Shown: positions 52,457 to 62,158 of the stretch, in pieces
Position numbering within the stretch: the stretch's first letter is position 1
Layout of the letters: the number at the start of each line of letters is the position of its first letter
Assembly (NCBI RefSeq): GCF_009720145.1
Contig: NZ_CP046253.1
Coordinates: 372,001 to 436,000, forward strand
Direction of reading: 5' to 3'
Source: Sphingobium sp. CAP-1
GTDB taxonomy: Bacteria; Pseudomonadota; Alphaproteobacteria; Sphingomonadales; Sphingomonadaceae
Length of the DNA stretch: 64,000 bases
Notes under the pieces: model-generated
Seen by the model: only the letters and a program-made list of their open reading frames with translations
Told to the model about the DNA's origin: nothing
Databases searched by the model: none
Position numbers and translations under genes: made by a program

Positions 52457-52540
52457 TCAGGCATGGTCGCAGAGCGCTGCGTAGCCGAGCGTCGCCGCCA
52501 ACAAGCCAAGAGTGAGGCCGACCCAGAGGATGTCTTGCAT
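52457..52540 (-). CDS. 27-residue membrane microprotein at the head of the kdp operon
   Basis: ATG 52540, preceded by GGGAG, opens a 28-codon frame ending TGA at 52457-52459. The product is almost all one helix (MQDILWVGLTLGLLAATLGY) and ends AALCDHA. Small proteins of this shape, with a C-terminal Leu-Cys-Asp/Glu motif, are seen next to kdpF in other bacteria but have no assigned role. It lies 43 bp before kdpF and on the same strand. A second helper of the pump, or a regulator of KdpD, is plausible; both are inference. Confidence 0.65.
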   Translation of the reverse strand: MQDILWVGLTLGLLAATLGYAALCDHA

Positions 52541-52766
52541 ATGCTGTCTCCCGCACGGCGTCGGTGCTGCGGAAGATGCGGCGCCGATTCGTCTAGCGCT
52601 CGCCAAATAGGGCATTGTTACGTTTGAATTCGAGCAACGCGCCCACCGAAATGCGTAGTATTTTCGTATGATTTCCAGATTTTATCGACATGCTGCATAG
52701 TCGATGCAGGTGCCCGGCAGCCATGGCGGGGAGCCGTTCCCACGTCAGCCTTTTGTCGATCGCGCC
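52541..52766. other. Gap between glycogen operon end and kdp operon start
   Basis: These 226 bp should hold the kdp promoter on the minus strand. I see no clear -35/-10 pair and no terminator for the upstream glycogen operon; a short TGCAT-N5-ATGCA dyad is at about 52692-52706. No ORF of note. Confidence 0.4.
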
Positions 52767-54626
52767 TTACACTATTGCGATGGCGCGCGGTTCGACATGG
52801 ACCGATGCCGAGCCAATCAGGAAGCGACAGGGCTGGGCGTCGCCATTGACGCAGAGCGTCACCCCGCTTGCACGATAGCGCAGCGCCAGGCGACGCCGCG
52901 AGGGATCTTCCCATTGTGCCACCGTCAATGGCTGGCCGGCCTCGTCCAGCCATTCCACATCAGCGTCGGACAATAGGGCAACATCCCGCAGATCGGGCGT
53001 CGCGGCCCGCAACGCGGCAAGCGCGAAGGCGTGCGCCTCCACCGTCCGGTCGCGCCCGTCCCAATCGATCCAGCCGATCGCATTATCCTGCGCATAGGCG
53101 TTGTTATTGCCCTGCTGACTGCGGCCAAACTCGTCGCCCGCCGTCAGCATGATGGTGCCGCGCGAGCAGAAGAGGGTAGAGAGCAGCGCCTTGAGGTCGC
53201 GCCGCCGCGCGGCCCCGATCACGGGATCGTCGCTCGGCCCCTCGACGCCATTGTTCCAGCTAAAATTCTCGCCATGGCCGTCGCGATTGTCCTCGCCATT
53301 GGCGTGGTTGTGCCGCTGTTCATAGGCCGTGAGGTCGGCCAGGGTGAAACCGTCATGGGCGGCGAGGAAATTGACGCTGCGGGTCGCTTGCCCGCCGAAT
53401 ATGTCGGCGGAACCGGCGAGCCGCGTGGCGAACGCGCCCAGCGTCCCGGCGTCGCCGCGCCAGAAGCGGCGCATATCGTCGCGATAGCGGTCGTTCCATT
53501 CCAGCCAGCCGTCGCCGAACCGCCCAAGCTGATAGCCGCCCGGCCCGATGTCCCAGGGTTCGGCGATCAGGATGCGGTCGGCTAGCAGCGGATCGGCGCG
53601 CATCTCCTGCAACAGGGGTGCGGCCGGATCGAAGCCGTCCGCCATCCGCCCCAGCGCCGGCCCCAGATCGAAACGAAAGCCGTCAATCCCGGCCTGCGCG
53701 ACGAAATGGCGCAGCGAATCGAGGATCAGCCCTCGAACCACCGGCGCGTTGCAGGCGATGCTGTTGCCGGTGCCGGTGTCGTTGATGAGCCGCCCGTCGG
53801 CTTCGTGGCGGAAATAGCCGCGCGCATCCAGCCCGCGCAGCGACAGCGTCGGGCCGATCGCGTCGCTTTCCCCGTCATGATTATAGACCATGTCGAGGAT
53901 CACGCCGATCCCGGCCTCATGCAGCGCCGCCACCGTCACGCGCAACTCCGCCAGCCCGCCGGGTGCAAGCCGCGGGTCCAGCGCGAAATAGCTGACCGGA
54001 TTATAACCCCAGGCGTTGGTGAGGCCGAGCGGCCCCAGATGGCGTTCATCGATCCAGGCGTTGACCGGCATCAGTTCGACGGCGGAGACGTGCAGCTTTT
54101 GCAGATGCGCGATCACCGCCGGATGGGCGAGCGCCGCGATCGTCCCGCGCTGCGCCGGCGGCACGTCGGGATGCAGCATGGTGAAGCCGCGCACCTGCAC
54201 TTCATAGATCAGGCCACCCGGATCGAAGCGCGGTGGTGCGGCGGGCATGGGCGGCAGCGCCGCCGTCACCACTCCCTTGGGCATCAACGCGGCGGTGTCG
54301 CCCCCTTCCCCGCGCCGCGCCGCCAGCGCCGGATCATAGGCGAACGGCCGGTCGATCGCCTGCGCATAGGGATCAAGCAGCAGCTTGTCGGGGTCGAACC
54401 ACAGGCCGGCGGCGGGATCATAGGGACCATCGGCGCGCAGGCCGTAGCGCGCGCCGATACCGACGCCCGCCGCCTCGACCCGCCAATAGCCGGCCACGTC
54501 GCGCACCATCGGCAGGCGGGTTTCGCCATCCGCCGCATCGAACAGGCAGAGCCAGAGCTGCGCGGCGTCCGGCGACCAGACGCAAAAGTCGGTGCCGGCC
54601 GCGCTGACGACCGGCCCCAACCTCAC
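52767..54626 (-). CDS. glgX: Glycogen debranching enzyme
   Basis: A 619-residue GH13 isoamylase-type enzyme that hydrolyses alpha-1,6 branches of phosphorylase-limit glycogen. An N-terminal CBM48-like domain (1-130; DFCVWSPDAAQLWLCLFD) precedes the barrel, with YEVQVRGFT, DMVYNHDGES, the nucleophile Asp320 in DGFRFDLGP, Glu356 in LIAEPWDIGPGGYQ and NFLAAHDGFTLADL. GEDNRDGHGENFSWNNGVEG is the debranching-enzyme block. The start is GTG 54626, overlapping the glgA stop (GTGA). It is slightly shorter than E. coli GlgX and lies last in the operon. Confidence 0.94.
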   Translation of the reverse strand: MRLGPVVSAAGTDFCVWSPDAAQLWLCLFDAADGETRLPMVRDVAGYWRVEAAGVGIGARYGLRADGPYDPAAGLWFDPDKLLLDPYAQAIDRPFAYDPALAARRGEGGDTAALMPKGVVTAALPPMPAAPPRFDPGGLIYEVQVRGFTMLHPDVPPAQRGTIAALAHPAVIAHLQKLHVSAVELMPVNAWIDERHLGPLGLTNAWGYNPVSYFALDPRLAPGGLAELRVTVAALHEAGIGVILDMVYNHDGESDAIGPTLSLRGLDARGYFRHEADGRLINDTGTGNSIACNAPVVRGLILDSLRHFVAQAGIDGFRFDLGPALGRMADGFDPAAPLLQEMRADPLLADRILIAEPWDIGPGGYQLGRFGDGWLEWNDRYRDDMRRFWRGDAGTLGAFATRLAGSADIFGGQATRSVNFLAAHDGFTLADLTAYEQRHNHANGEDNRDGHGENFSWNNGVEGPSDDPVIGAARRRDLKALLSTLFCSRGTIMLTAGDEFGRSQQGNNNAYAQDNAIGWIDWDGRDRTVEAHAFALAALRAATPDLRDVALLSDADVEWLDEAGQPLTVAQWEDPSRRRLALRYRASGVTLCVNGDAQPCRFLIGSASVHVEPRAIAIV

Positions 54627-56071
54627 GCCGCCTCCGCGATCAGCGATCGATACAGGTCGGCATAACGCGCCGCGCTGTGGGGCCAGGAGAAATCGGCGCG
54701 CATCCCGGCGCGCTGCATCGCCTGCCAGACGGGCTTGTCGCGGTGCAGTTCCACCACCCGGTTGATCGCGCCATGCAGCGCCAGCGGATCGGACGGGGTA
54801 AAGACCACGCCGGTCGCCGCGCCAGCACTCACCGCCGCTTCATTGGCGTCGATCACCGTATCGGCAAGGCCACCGACCCGCGCCACCACCGGCACGCAGC
54901 CATAGCGTAGCGCATAAAGCTGGGTCAGGCCGCAGGGTTCGAAGCGCGAAGGGATGAGGATCGCGTCGCCGCCCGCCTGCAACAGGTGCGAGAGCGGCTC
55001 GTCATAGCCGATCTGCACGCCGATCCGGCCGCGATGCCGATCGGCCGCGCCCAGCAGCGCCCCTTCCAGCGGATGATCGCCCGATCCCAGCACGGCGAGC
55101 TTCGCGCCCATGCCGACCAGATGATCGAGCGCATCGACCATCAGGTCCATGCCCTTCTGCCAGGTCAGCCGGCTGACGATGATGAAGATCGGCGCGCCGT
55201 CCGCCTCCAGTCCGAAGCGCCGTTCCAGCGCGCGGCGGTTGCCCGCCCGCGCGCCCAAGGCCCGCGCATGATAGGCTTTGGGGATCAGCGCATCGGCCGC
55301 CGGGTTCCAGATATCGGTGTCGACGCCGTTCAATATGCCGTGCAGCCGGTCGACCCGGCCGTTGATGAGTCCGTCGAGGCCCATGCCATGAACCGATGAG
55401 CGGATTTCCTGCGCATAGGTGGGGCTGACCGTGGTGATCGCGTCGGCCGAGACGAGGCCGGCCTTGAGATAGCCGATGCCGCCATAATATTCGACGCCAT
55501 CGACGCCCCAGGCTTGCGGCGGCAGGCCGAGCCGGGGGAAAATATCCGCGCCGAACCGCCCCTGAAAGGCGAGATTGTGGATCGTCACCACCTTTGGCAC
55601 CGACGCCGCCGGGCCAAAGCGCATATAGGCGGCGGTCATCGCCGCCTGCCAGTCATGGACATGGACGATGTCGGGCCGCCAGCCCTTCAGCCCGCCTTCC
55701 GCCATGTCCGCCCCGACCCGCGACAGGGCGGCGAAGCGCCGCCAATTGTCGCTCCAGTCATTGCCGCCATGATCGCCATAGGGACCGCCTTCGCGCGCGA
55801 AATAATCGGGCGCGTCCAGCACCAGCAGGTCGAGGCCCGCGACCTGCGCCGCCAGCACCGTCGCCGGTGCGCCGAACAGATCGTCGTAGCGGCGCACGAC
55901 CTTCGCCTTGCCAAGGCGGGATATGACCGACGGATAGCCCGGCACCAATGTTCGCGCCGCGACGCCATGGCCCGCCAGCGCACCGGGCAGCGCGCCGGCG
56001 ACATCGGCCAGCCCCCCGGTCTTGATGAGCGGATAGATTTCGGAAGCGACCGACAGCAGCTTGATCGTCAT
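54623..56071 (-). CDS. glgA: Glycogen synthase (ADP-glucose)
   Basis: A 482-residue GT5 glucosyltransferase. The N-terminal KTGGLADVAGALPGAL loop binds ADP-glucose. DIVHVHDWQAAMTA, a HNLAFQGRFGADIF block, TVSPTYAQEI and the C-terminal SRLTWQKGMDLMVDAL and PSRFEPCGLTQLYALRYG (with the catalytic Glu) are all present. It extends alpha-1,4 glucan chains. The gene lies 8 bp downstream of glgC and is coupled to glgX. Confidence 0.96.
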   Translation of the reverse strand: MTIKLLSVASEIYPLIKTGGLADVAGALPGALAGHGVAARTLVPGYPSVISRLGKAKVVRRYDDLFGAPATVLAAQVAGLDLLVLDAPDYFAREGGPYGDHGGNDWSDNWRRFAALSRVGADMAEGGLKGWRPDIVHVHDWQAAMTAAYMRFGPAASVPKVVTIHNLAFQGRFGADIFPRLGLPPQAWGVDGVEYYGGIGYLKAGLVSADAITTVSPTYAQEIRSSVHGMGLDGLINGRVDRLHGILNGVDTDIWNPAADALIPKAYHARALGARAGNRRALERRFGLEADGAPIFIIVSRLTWQKGMDLMVDALDHLVGMGAKLAVLGSGDHPLEGALLGAADRHRGRIGVQIGYDEPLSHLLQAGGDAILIPSRFEPCGLTQLYALRYGCVPVVARVGGLADTVIDANEAAVSAGAATGVVFTPSDPLALHGAINRVVELHRDKPVWQAMQRAGMRADFSWPHSAARYADLYRSLIAEAA

Positions 56072-56079
56072 GGGTCGGA

Positions 56080-57339
56080 TCAGGCCACCAGCCGGTCGAT
56101 CATCGTCTGCGTCACCAGACAGACGCCGCTTTCCGTCCGGCGGAAACGCTGTGCGTCATAATCGGGATTTTCGCCGATAATCAGGCCGGGCGGGATGATG
56201 ATCCCCGAATCCAGCACGCATTTGTGCAGCCGCGCGCCGCGCCCGATCTCGCAATCGGGCATGATGACGCTTTCCGTCACCGACGAAAAGCTGTGCGTGC
56301 GCACCCCCGAAAAGAGCAGGCTGCGGTGCAGCGAGGAACCCGACACGATGCAGCCGCCCGCCACCAGCGACGATGTCGCCGAACCGCGCCGGCCATCCTC
56401 ATTATGCACGAATTTGGCCGGCGGCGTGACCTCCGAATAGGTCCAGAGCGGCCAGCTTCGGTCATACAGATCGAGCGAGGGCACCACATCGGTCAGGTCG
56501 ACACTGGCCTGCCAATAGGCGTCGATCGTGCCGACATCGCGCCAATAGGGGACCAGTTCGCTTTCGGCGCGCACGCAACTGCTGGAGAAGCGATGCGCCA
56601 CCGCTTTGCCATGCTGAACGATATGGGGGATGATGTCGCCGCCGAAATCGCGCTTGCTGGCCGGGTCGTCGGCGTCGCGCCGCAACTGTTCGATCAGGAA
56701 GCGGGTCTGGAACACATAGATGCCCATCGACGCCAGCGCCATGTCGGGCTGGCCGGGGATGGCGGGCGGGTTTTTGGGCTTTTCGACGAAGGCGGTGATA
56801 ATGTCGGCCTCATCCACATGCATCACGCCAAAGCCGCTCGCCTCCTTGCGCGGCACCTCCATGCAACCGACGGTGACATCCGCGCCGCTGTCGACATGCT
56901 GCTGGAGCATCAGTTCATAGTCCATCTTGTAGACATGGTCGCCGGCCAGCAGCACCATATATTCGGGCGCATAGCTTTCGATGATGTCGATATTCTGGAA
57001 CACGGCGTCGGCCGTCCCTTCATACCACTGGCTTTCCGACACGCGCTGGCTGGCGGGCAGGATGTCGAAACTCTCATTGCGTTCGGGCCGCAGGAAGTTC
57101 CAGCCGCGTTGCAGGTGCCGGATCAGCGAGTGCGCCTTATATTGGGTGGCGACGCCGATGCGCCGGATGCCGCTGTTCAGCGCGTTGGAGAGGGCGAAAT
57201 CGATGATCCGCGCCTTGCCGCCGAAATGGACCGCCGGCTTGGCGCGCTTGTCGGTCAGTTCCGCCAGCCGGCTTCCCCGTCCTCCGGCCAGCACATAGGC
57301 CATGGCATCGCGCGCGATCGGCTGGTGTCTTGTCTGCAT
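56080..57339 (-). CDS. glgC: Glucose-1-phosphate adenylyltransferase
   Basis: A 419-residue ADP-glucose pyrophosphorylase, the regulated first step of glycogen synthesis. It shows YVLAGGRGSRLAELTDKRAK, the substrate motifs FVEKPKNPPAIP and SMGIYVF, and YWRDVGTIDAYWQASVDL; the C-terminal left-handed beta-helix starts near residue 300 (SLVAGGCIVSGSSLHRSLLF). The frame also opens at 57354, but ATG 57339 has GAGGAG at a 7-nt spacing and the family N-terminus. Effector-binding residues at the N-terminus (KRAKPAVHFGGKARIIDF) are conserved. It sits between glgB and glgA. Confidence 0.96.
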   Translation of the reverse strand: MQTRHQPIARDAMAYVLAGGRGSRLAELTDKRAKPAVHFGGKARIIDFALSNALNSGIRRIGVATQYKAHSLIRHLQRGWNFLRPERNESFDILPASQRVSESQWYEGTADAVFQNIDIIESYAPEYMVLLAGDHVYKMDYELMLQQHVDSGADVTVGCMEVPRKEASGFGVMHVDEADIITAFVEKPKNPPAIPGQPDMALASMGIYVFQTRFLIEQLRRDADDPASKRDFGGDIIPHIVQHGKAVAHRFSSSCVRAESELVPYWRDVGTIDAYWQASVDLTDVVPSLDLYDRSWPLWTYSEVTPPAKFVHNEDGRRGSATSSLVAGGCIVSGSSLHRSLLFSGVRTHSFSSVTESVIMPDCEIGRGARLHKCVLDSGIIIPPGLIIGENPDYDAQRFRRTESGVCLVTQTMIDRLVA

Positions 57340-57391
57340 TGGGCCTCTCCTCACTTCGCCCGCGTTTCGCCTGCACGCGCACCGTCGGTCA

Positions 57392-59551
57392 TCAATAATC
57401 CAGTTCCAGCATCAGGGTTGCGAAGGGCGGGATGGTGATGTTCGCCCACCCCTCCTCATCCGCCTGCACCATGCCCAGATTGCCCGCGCCGCTACCGCCA
57501 TAGACGCTGGCGTCGCTGTTCAAAATCTCGCGCCAGCGCCCGCCTGACGGCAGCCGCATCCGGTATCCATGGCGCAGCATCGGCGTAAAATGACTGATGA
57601 CGATGATCGGCCGGGCGCCCGGCGCGCGGCGTTGCCAGGCGAAGATCGAGTCCGCCGCGCCGTCGACCAGCACCCATTCGAACCCCTCCGCCTCGCAATC
57701 GCGGGCATGGAGCGCCGGGCGGGTGCGATAGAGATGATTGAGGTCGCCGACCAGTTGCTGCACGCCATGATGCGGCGCATGATCGACCAGATGCCAGTCG
57801 AGCGCGCGTTCCTCGCTCCATTCGTCGCGCTGGGCGAATTCCTGCCCCATGAACAGCAGCTTCTTGCCGGGATAGCCCCACATCAGGCCATAATAGGCCC
57901 GCAGCGTCGCGAATTTCTGCCAGTCGTCGCCGGCCATCTTGTGCAGCAGCGACGCCTTGCCATGCACCACCTCGTCATGACTGAGCGCCAGCACGAAATT
58001 CTCGCTAAAGGCGTACATCAGGCCGAATGTGATGTCGTCATGATGATGGGCGCGATGCACCGGATCGCGCGCCAGATAGCGCAGCGTGTCGTGCATGAAG
58101 CCCATATTCCATTTAAAGCCGAAGCCGAGGCCGCCGCTATGGACCGGCTGCGACACGCCGGGCCAACTGGTCGATTCCTCGGCGATGGTCATGACGCCGG
58201 GATGGGTGCCATAGACCGCCTTGTTCATCTGCTGGAGGAAGGCGACCGCCTCCACATTTTCCCGCCCGCCATGATCGTTGGGAATCCATTCGCCCGCCGC
58301 CCGCGAATAATCGAGATAGAGCATCGATGCGACCGCATCGACGCGCAGCCCGTCGACATGATAGCGTTCGGCCCAGAACAGCGCATTATTGACCAGATAT
58401 TGCGCCACTTCGCGCCGCCCGAAATTATAGATGGCGGTGTTCCAGTCGGGGTGGAATCCCTTGCGCGGATCGGCATGTTCATACAGCGCGGTGCCGTCGA
58501 AATGGGCCAGGCCATGTTCGTCGGTCGGGAAATGCGCCGGCACCCAGTCGAGAATGATGCCGATCCCCGCCCGATGCGCCCCGTCGACGAAGCGGGCAAA
58601 TCCCGCCGGATCGCCGAACCGCGCGGTGGGCGCATACAGGCCCAGCGTCTGATAGCCCCAGCTTGGATCATAGGGATATTCGCTGATCGGCAGGAATTCG
58701 ATATGGGTGAAGCCCATGCCGACGACATAGGGGATCAGCCGGTTGGCCAGTTCATCCCAGGTCAGGAAATCGCCCTGATCGTCGCGCTGCCAGGAACCGG
58801 CATGGACTTCGTAGATCGACACCGGCTGGCGACGCGCGTCGCTGGTCCGCCAATATTCGCGATGCCGGTCATCGCCCCATTTGTGATCGAGCGGTGCGGC
58901 GACGATCGACGCGGTCGAGGGGCGCAATTCAGACTGGAAGGCGAACGGGTCAGCCTTGAGCGGCAGGACGACGCCGTCCGGCCCGACAATCTCATATTTA
59001 TAGGCGCTGCCCGGCCCGACTTCGGGCAGGAAAATCTCCCACAGGCCGGCGTCTGCACGATGGCGCATCAGCCCGCGCCGCCCGTCCCACTGATTGAAAT
59101 CGCCCACCACCGATACGCGCCGGGCGTTGGGCGCCCAGACCGCGAAATGGGTACCGGTCACGCCTTCATGATCGATGATATGCGCGCCCAACTTGTCGAA
59201 CAGCCGGCCATGCGATCCTTCGGACAGATAATGATCGTCCATCGGCCCCAGCACCGGGCCAAAGCCATAGGGATCGACCAGGCCATAGCTGCCACCATCG
59301 GCATAGCTGGCGACATAGCGGAGCGGCTGGCGCTTGCGGATCGTCACCTTGCCAAAGAACAGCCCGTCGGGATGAACCCGCGTCAGTGCGCCGACCGGCT
59401 TGCCAGCCAGAGTCTGCGCCTCCACGCCGGTCGCGTCGGGCAGCAGGACGCAGGCCGTAAAGCCCTTTTCCAGTGGATGCACGCCGAGCGTGGCAAAGGG
59501 GTCGTCATCCTGCCCCTGCACCAATCGATCGATCTGCTCCGGCGTCAGCAC
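57392..59551 (-). CDS. glgB: 1,4-alpha-glucan branching enzyme
   Basis: A 719-residue GH13 enzyme that makes alpha-1,6 branches. N-terminal CBM48 modules occupy about 20-230 (GTHFAVWAPNARRVSVVGDF); the barrel has Asp405 as nucleophile in VDGLRVDAVASMLYLDYSR and Glu458 as acid/base in MTIAEESTSWP, plus SHDEVVHGK. The C-terminal beta-domain ends near NITIPPFATLMLELDY. The start is GTG 59551, with GGGAGG about 10 nt upstream; gap to glgP 17 bp. Length is like E. coli GlgB. Confidence 0.96.
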   Translation of the reverse strand: MLTPEQIDRLVQGQDDDPFATLGVHPLEKGFTACVLLPDATGVEAQTLAGKPVGALTRVHPDGLFFGKVTIRKRQPLRYVASYADGGSYGLVDPYGFGPVLGPMDDHYLSEGSHGRLFDKLGAHIIDHEGVTGTHFAVWAPNARRVSVVGDFNQWDGRRGLMRHRADAGLWEIFLPEVGPGSAYKYEIVGPDGVVLPLKADPFAFQSELRPSTASIVAAPLDHKWGDDRHREYWRTSDARRQPVSIYEVHAGSWQRDDQGDFLTWDELANRLIPYVVGMGFTHIEFLPISEYPYDPSWGYQTLGLYAPTARFGDPAGFARFVDGAHRAGIGIILDWVPAHFPTDEHGLAHFDGTALYEHADPRKGFHPDWNTAIYNFGRREVAQYLVNNALFWAERYHVDGLRVDAVASMLYLDYSRAAGEWIPNDHGGRENVEAVAFLQQMNKAVYGTHPGVMTIAEESTSWPGVSQPVHSGGLGFGFKWNMGFMHDTLRYLARDPVHRAHHHDDITFGLMYAFSENFVLALSHDEVVHGKASLLHKMAGDDWQKFATLRAYYGLMWGYPGKKLLFMGQEFAQRDEWSEERALDWHLVDHAPHHGVQQLVGDLNHLYRTRPALHARDCEAEGFEWVLVDGAADSIFAWQRRAPGARPIIVISHFTPMLRHGYRMRLPSGGRWREILNSDASVYGGSGAGNLGMVQADEEGWANITIPPFATLMLELDY

Positions 59552-59568
59552 CTAGTTCCCGCCTCCCG

Positions 59569-62037
59569 TCATGCCATGATCTTCCAGATGTCGGTCGCAT
59601 ATTCGCGGATGGTGCGGTCGGACGAGAACCAGCCCATGCGCGCGACATTGTGGATCGCTTTCTTCGCCCAGATGCTCTGGTCCAGCCACAGCGCGTCTAC
59701 CCGGCGCTGCGCGGCGGAATAGCTGTCGAAATCGGCCGCGACCATGAACCAGTCATGATCGTAAATGCCCTGCACCAGCCCCTTGTAGCGATCCGGGTCG
59801 TCGGGCGAGAATACGCCGCCGGCAATCGCCTCCAGCGCCTGCCCCAGTTCGCGGCTGCGGCCGATCACCGCGCGCGGATCATAGCCGGCGGCGCGCTGCT
59901 CATTCACTTCCTGCGCGGTCAGGCCGAAAATGACGATATTCTCTTCGCCGACATGATCGCGCATCTCGACATTGGCGCCATCCAGCGTGCCGATGGTCAG
60001 CGCGCCATTGACCGCGAACTTCATATTGCCGGTACCTGACGCCTCCATGCCGGCGGTCGAAATCTGTTCGCTGAGGTCAGCGGCGGGGATCATCATCTCC
60101 GCCATGGAGACATTGTAATTGGGCACGAACTGGAGCTTGAGCAGTCCCTGCACCGCCGGATCATGATTGACCGCGCGGGCAACATCGCCGGCCAGTTTGA
60201 TGATCAGCTTGGCGTTATGATAGCTGGGCGCGGCCTTGCCACCGAACAGCTTGACGCGCGGCACCCAGTCCTTTTCCGGGTGCGACCGGATCTGGTCGTA
60301 GAGCGACACCGCTTCGATGATGTTGAGCAGTTGCCTTTTATATTCGTGGATGCGCTTGATCTGGATGTCGAACAAAGCCGCCGGGTCGATCCGCGCATTG
60401 ACGCGGCTGCGCAGCAGGTCGGACAGCGCGCCCTTGTTCGCGCGTTTGACGGCGAGGAACTTCTCCTGAAACGCGCTGTCGTCGGCGAAACCATCCAGAT
60501 CACGCAACGCTTCGGGATCGTCCAGAAACTTCTCGCCGATCGCCTCGCGAATCAGGCCCGTCAGCCCCGGATTGCACTGCATCAGCCAGCGGCGGAAAGT
60601 GACGCCGTTGGTCTTGTTGTTGATCCGCGTCGGATACAGCTTGTGCAGGTCGGCAAAGACCGTGACCTTCATCAGGTCGGTGTGCAGCGCCGACACGCCA
60701 TTGACGCTGTGCGACCCGGCAAAGGCCAGATTGCCCATCCGCACCCGCCGATCACCGCCCTCGTCGATCAGGGAGATGGTGCCGATCGCATCGTCGCTGA
60801 ACTGGCCGGATTTGCGCGCCTCGCCCAGCAGGCGACTGTTGATGGCGTAGACGATCTGCATGTGGCGCGGCAGCAGCCGCTCGAACAAAGGCACCGGCCA
60901 GCTTTCCAGCGCTTCGGGCAGCAGTGTATGGTTGGTGTAGCTGAACGTCTTGCGGGTGATGTCCCAGGCTTCGCCGAAATCGACGCCATGATCGTCCACC
61001 AATATGCGCAACAATTCCGCCACCGCGACCGCCGGATGGGTGTCGTTGAGCTGGATCGCCGCCTTGTCCGCCAGGGTGCGGATGTCGCCGAAATATTGGA
61101 CGTGACGGCGGACGATGTCCTGTAGCGACGCGGAGGAGAAGAAATATTCCTGCCGCAGCCGCAATTCCTGCCCCGCCGGCGAACTGTCGGCGGGATAGAG
61201 AACCCGCGTCAGCGCTTCGGCCCGGTTGCTTTCGGACAGCGCGCCCAGATGATCGCCGGCGTTGAACTTGTCGAGCAGGATCGGGTCGATCGGCTGCGCT
61301 TCCCACAGGCGCAGCGTATTGACCCGCTTGCCGCGCCAGCCGGCAATCGGCGTGTCATAGGGGGTGGCGATGACGCGCTCGGTAGGGCGCCAGCGCATCT
61401 GGTGCGGCCCGGCATCCTCACCCTCGGCCGGATCGACGCGCCCGCCAAAGCCGACCTCATAGCTCGCCTCGCGCCGCTCAAATTCCCAGGGATTACCATG
61501 CGCCAGCCAGTTTTCGGGCAGTTCGACCTGCCAGCCGTCGCTAATCTCCTGCCGGAACATGCCGTTCACATAGCGGATGCCATAGCCATAGGCCGGCACG
61601 TCCACCGTCGCCATGCTTTCCATGAAGCAGGCCGCCAGACGACCCAGGCCGCCATTGCCCAGCGCCGCATCCGGCTCCAGCGCGGCGATCAGGTCGATAT
61701 CGACCCCCAGCGAATTCAGCGCGACCTGCATATCGTCCAGCATTTCCATGTTGGACGCGGCGTCGCGCATCAGCCGGCCGATCAGAAATTCCAGGCTCAG
61801 ATAATAGACCCGCCGCCCTTCTTCCTCATAGGTTTTCTGGGTGGAGGTGATCCAGGCGTCGATCACCCGGTCGCGGATCGAAAGGATCACGGCGTGCAGC
61901 CAGTCATGCGGCTTGGCCGCCGCCGCATTCTTGCCGATGCGATAGGTCAGCCGCTCGACAATTTCATGGGCAAGGACTTCCGGGTCGACCTGTCGCGGCG
62001 CGGGTTTGGGAAGTATGGTCTGGCCCTTGAGGTTCAT
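59569..62037 (-). CDS. glgP: Glycogen phosphorylase
   Basis: An 822-residue GT35 enzyme that releases glucose 1-phosphate from glycogen. Blocks include YYLSLEFLIGRLMRDAASN, GNGGLGRLAACFMESMAT, QLNDTHPAVAVAELLRI, TKTNGVT-like NNKTNGVTFRRWL, and EASGTGNMKF with the pyridoxal-phosphate Lys673. It is the first gene of the glg operon; ATG 62037 is the only sensible start, with a 121-bp gap upstream. The presence of phosphorylase and GlgX with GlgBCA gives a complete make-and-break cycle. Confidence 0.96.
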   Translation of the reverse strand: MNLKGQTILPKPAPRQVDPEVLAHEIVERLTYRIGKNAAAAKPHDWLHAVILSIRDRVIDAWITSTQKTYEEEGRRVYYLSLEFLIGRLMRDAASNMEMLDDMQVALNSLGVDIDLIAALEPDAALGNGGLGRLAACFMESMATVDVPAYGYGIRYVNGMFRQEISDGWQVELPENWLAHGNPWEFERREASYEVGFGGRVDPAEGEDAGPHQMRWRPTERVIATPYDTPIAGWRGKRVNTLRLWEAQPIDPILLDKFNAGDHLGALSESNRAEALTRVLYPADSSPAGQELRLRQEYFFSSASLQDIVRRHVQYFGDIRTLADKAAIQLNDTHPAVAVAELLRILVDDHGVDFGEAWDITRKTFSYTNHTLLPEALESWPVPLFERLLPRHMQIVYAINSRLLGEARKSGQFSDDAIGTISLIDEGGDRRVRMGNLAFAGSHSVNGVSALHTDLMKVTVFADLHKLYPTRINNKTNGVTFRRWLMQCNPGLTGLIREAIGEKFLDDPEALRDLDGFADDSAFQEKFLAVKRANKGALSDLLRSRVNARIDPAALFDIQIKRIHEYKRQLLNIIEAVSLYDQIRSHPEKDWVPRVKLFGGKAAPSYHNAKLIIKLAGDVARAVNHDPAVQGLLKLQFVPNYNVSMAEMMIPAADLSEQISTAGMEASGTGNMKFAVNGALTIGTLDGANVEMRDHVGEENIVIFGLTAQEVNEQRAAGYDPRAVIGRSRELGQALEAIAGGVFSPDDPDRYKGLVQGIYDHDWFMVAADFDSYSAAQRRVDALWLDQSIWAKKAIHNVARMGWFSSDRTIREYATDIWKIMA

Positions 62038-62127
62038 CGGCGCTGGTCCCCCTGCTGAGTCGAAGGCGATGATGACACAGCACCTTGCCCCGCGCCATCG
62101 GGATTTTTGCAGCGCAGCAAGAAATAT

Positions 62128-62143
62128 CGGCTGTTTTCAGCCG
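62128..62143 (-). terminator. Weak hairpin between the hydrolase and glgP
   Basis: CGGCTG-TTTT-CAGCCG is a perfect 6-bp stem 16 bp beyond the hydrolase stop; read on the minus strand it is followed by ATATTTCTT. It may end the hydrolase transcript, though the T-tract is poor. It also lies 91 bp before the glgP start. Confidence 0.35.
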
Positions 62144-62158
62144 CTTTCAGGCGTAATG

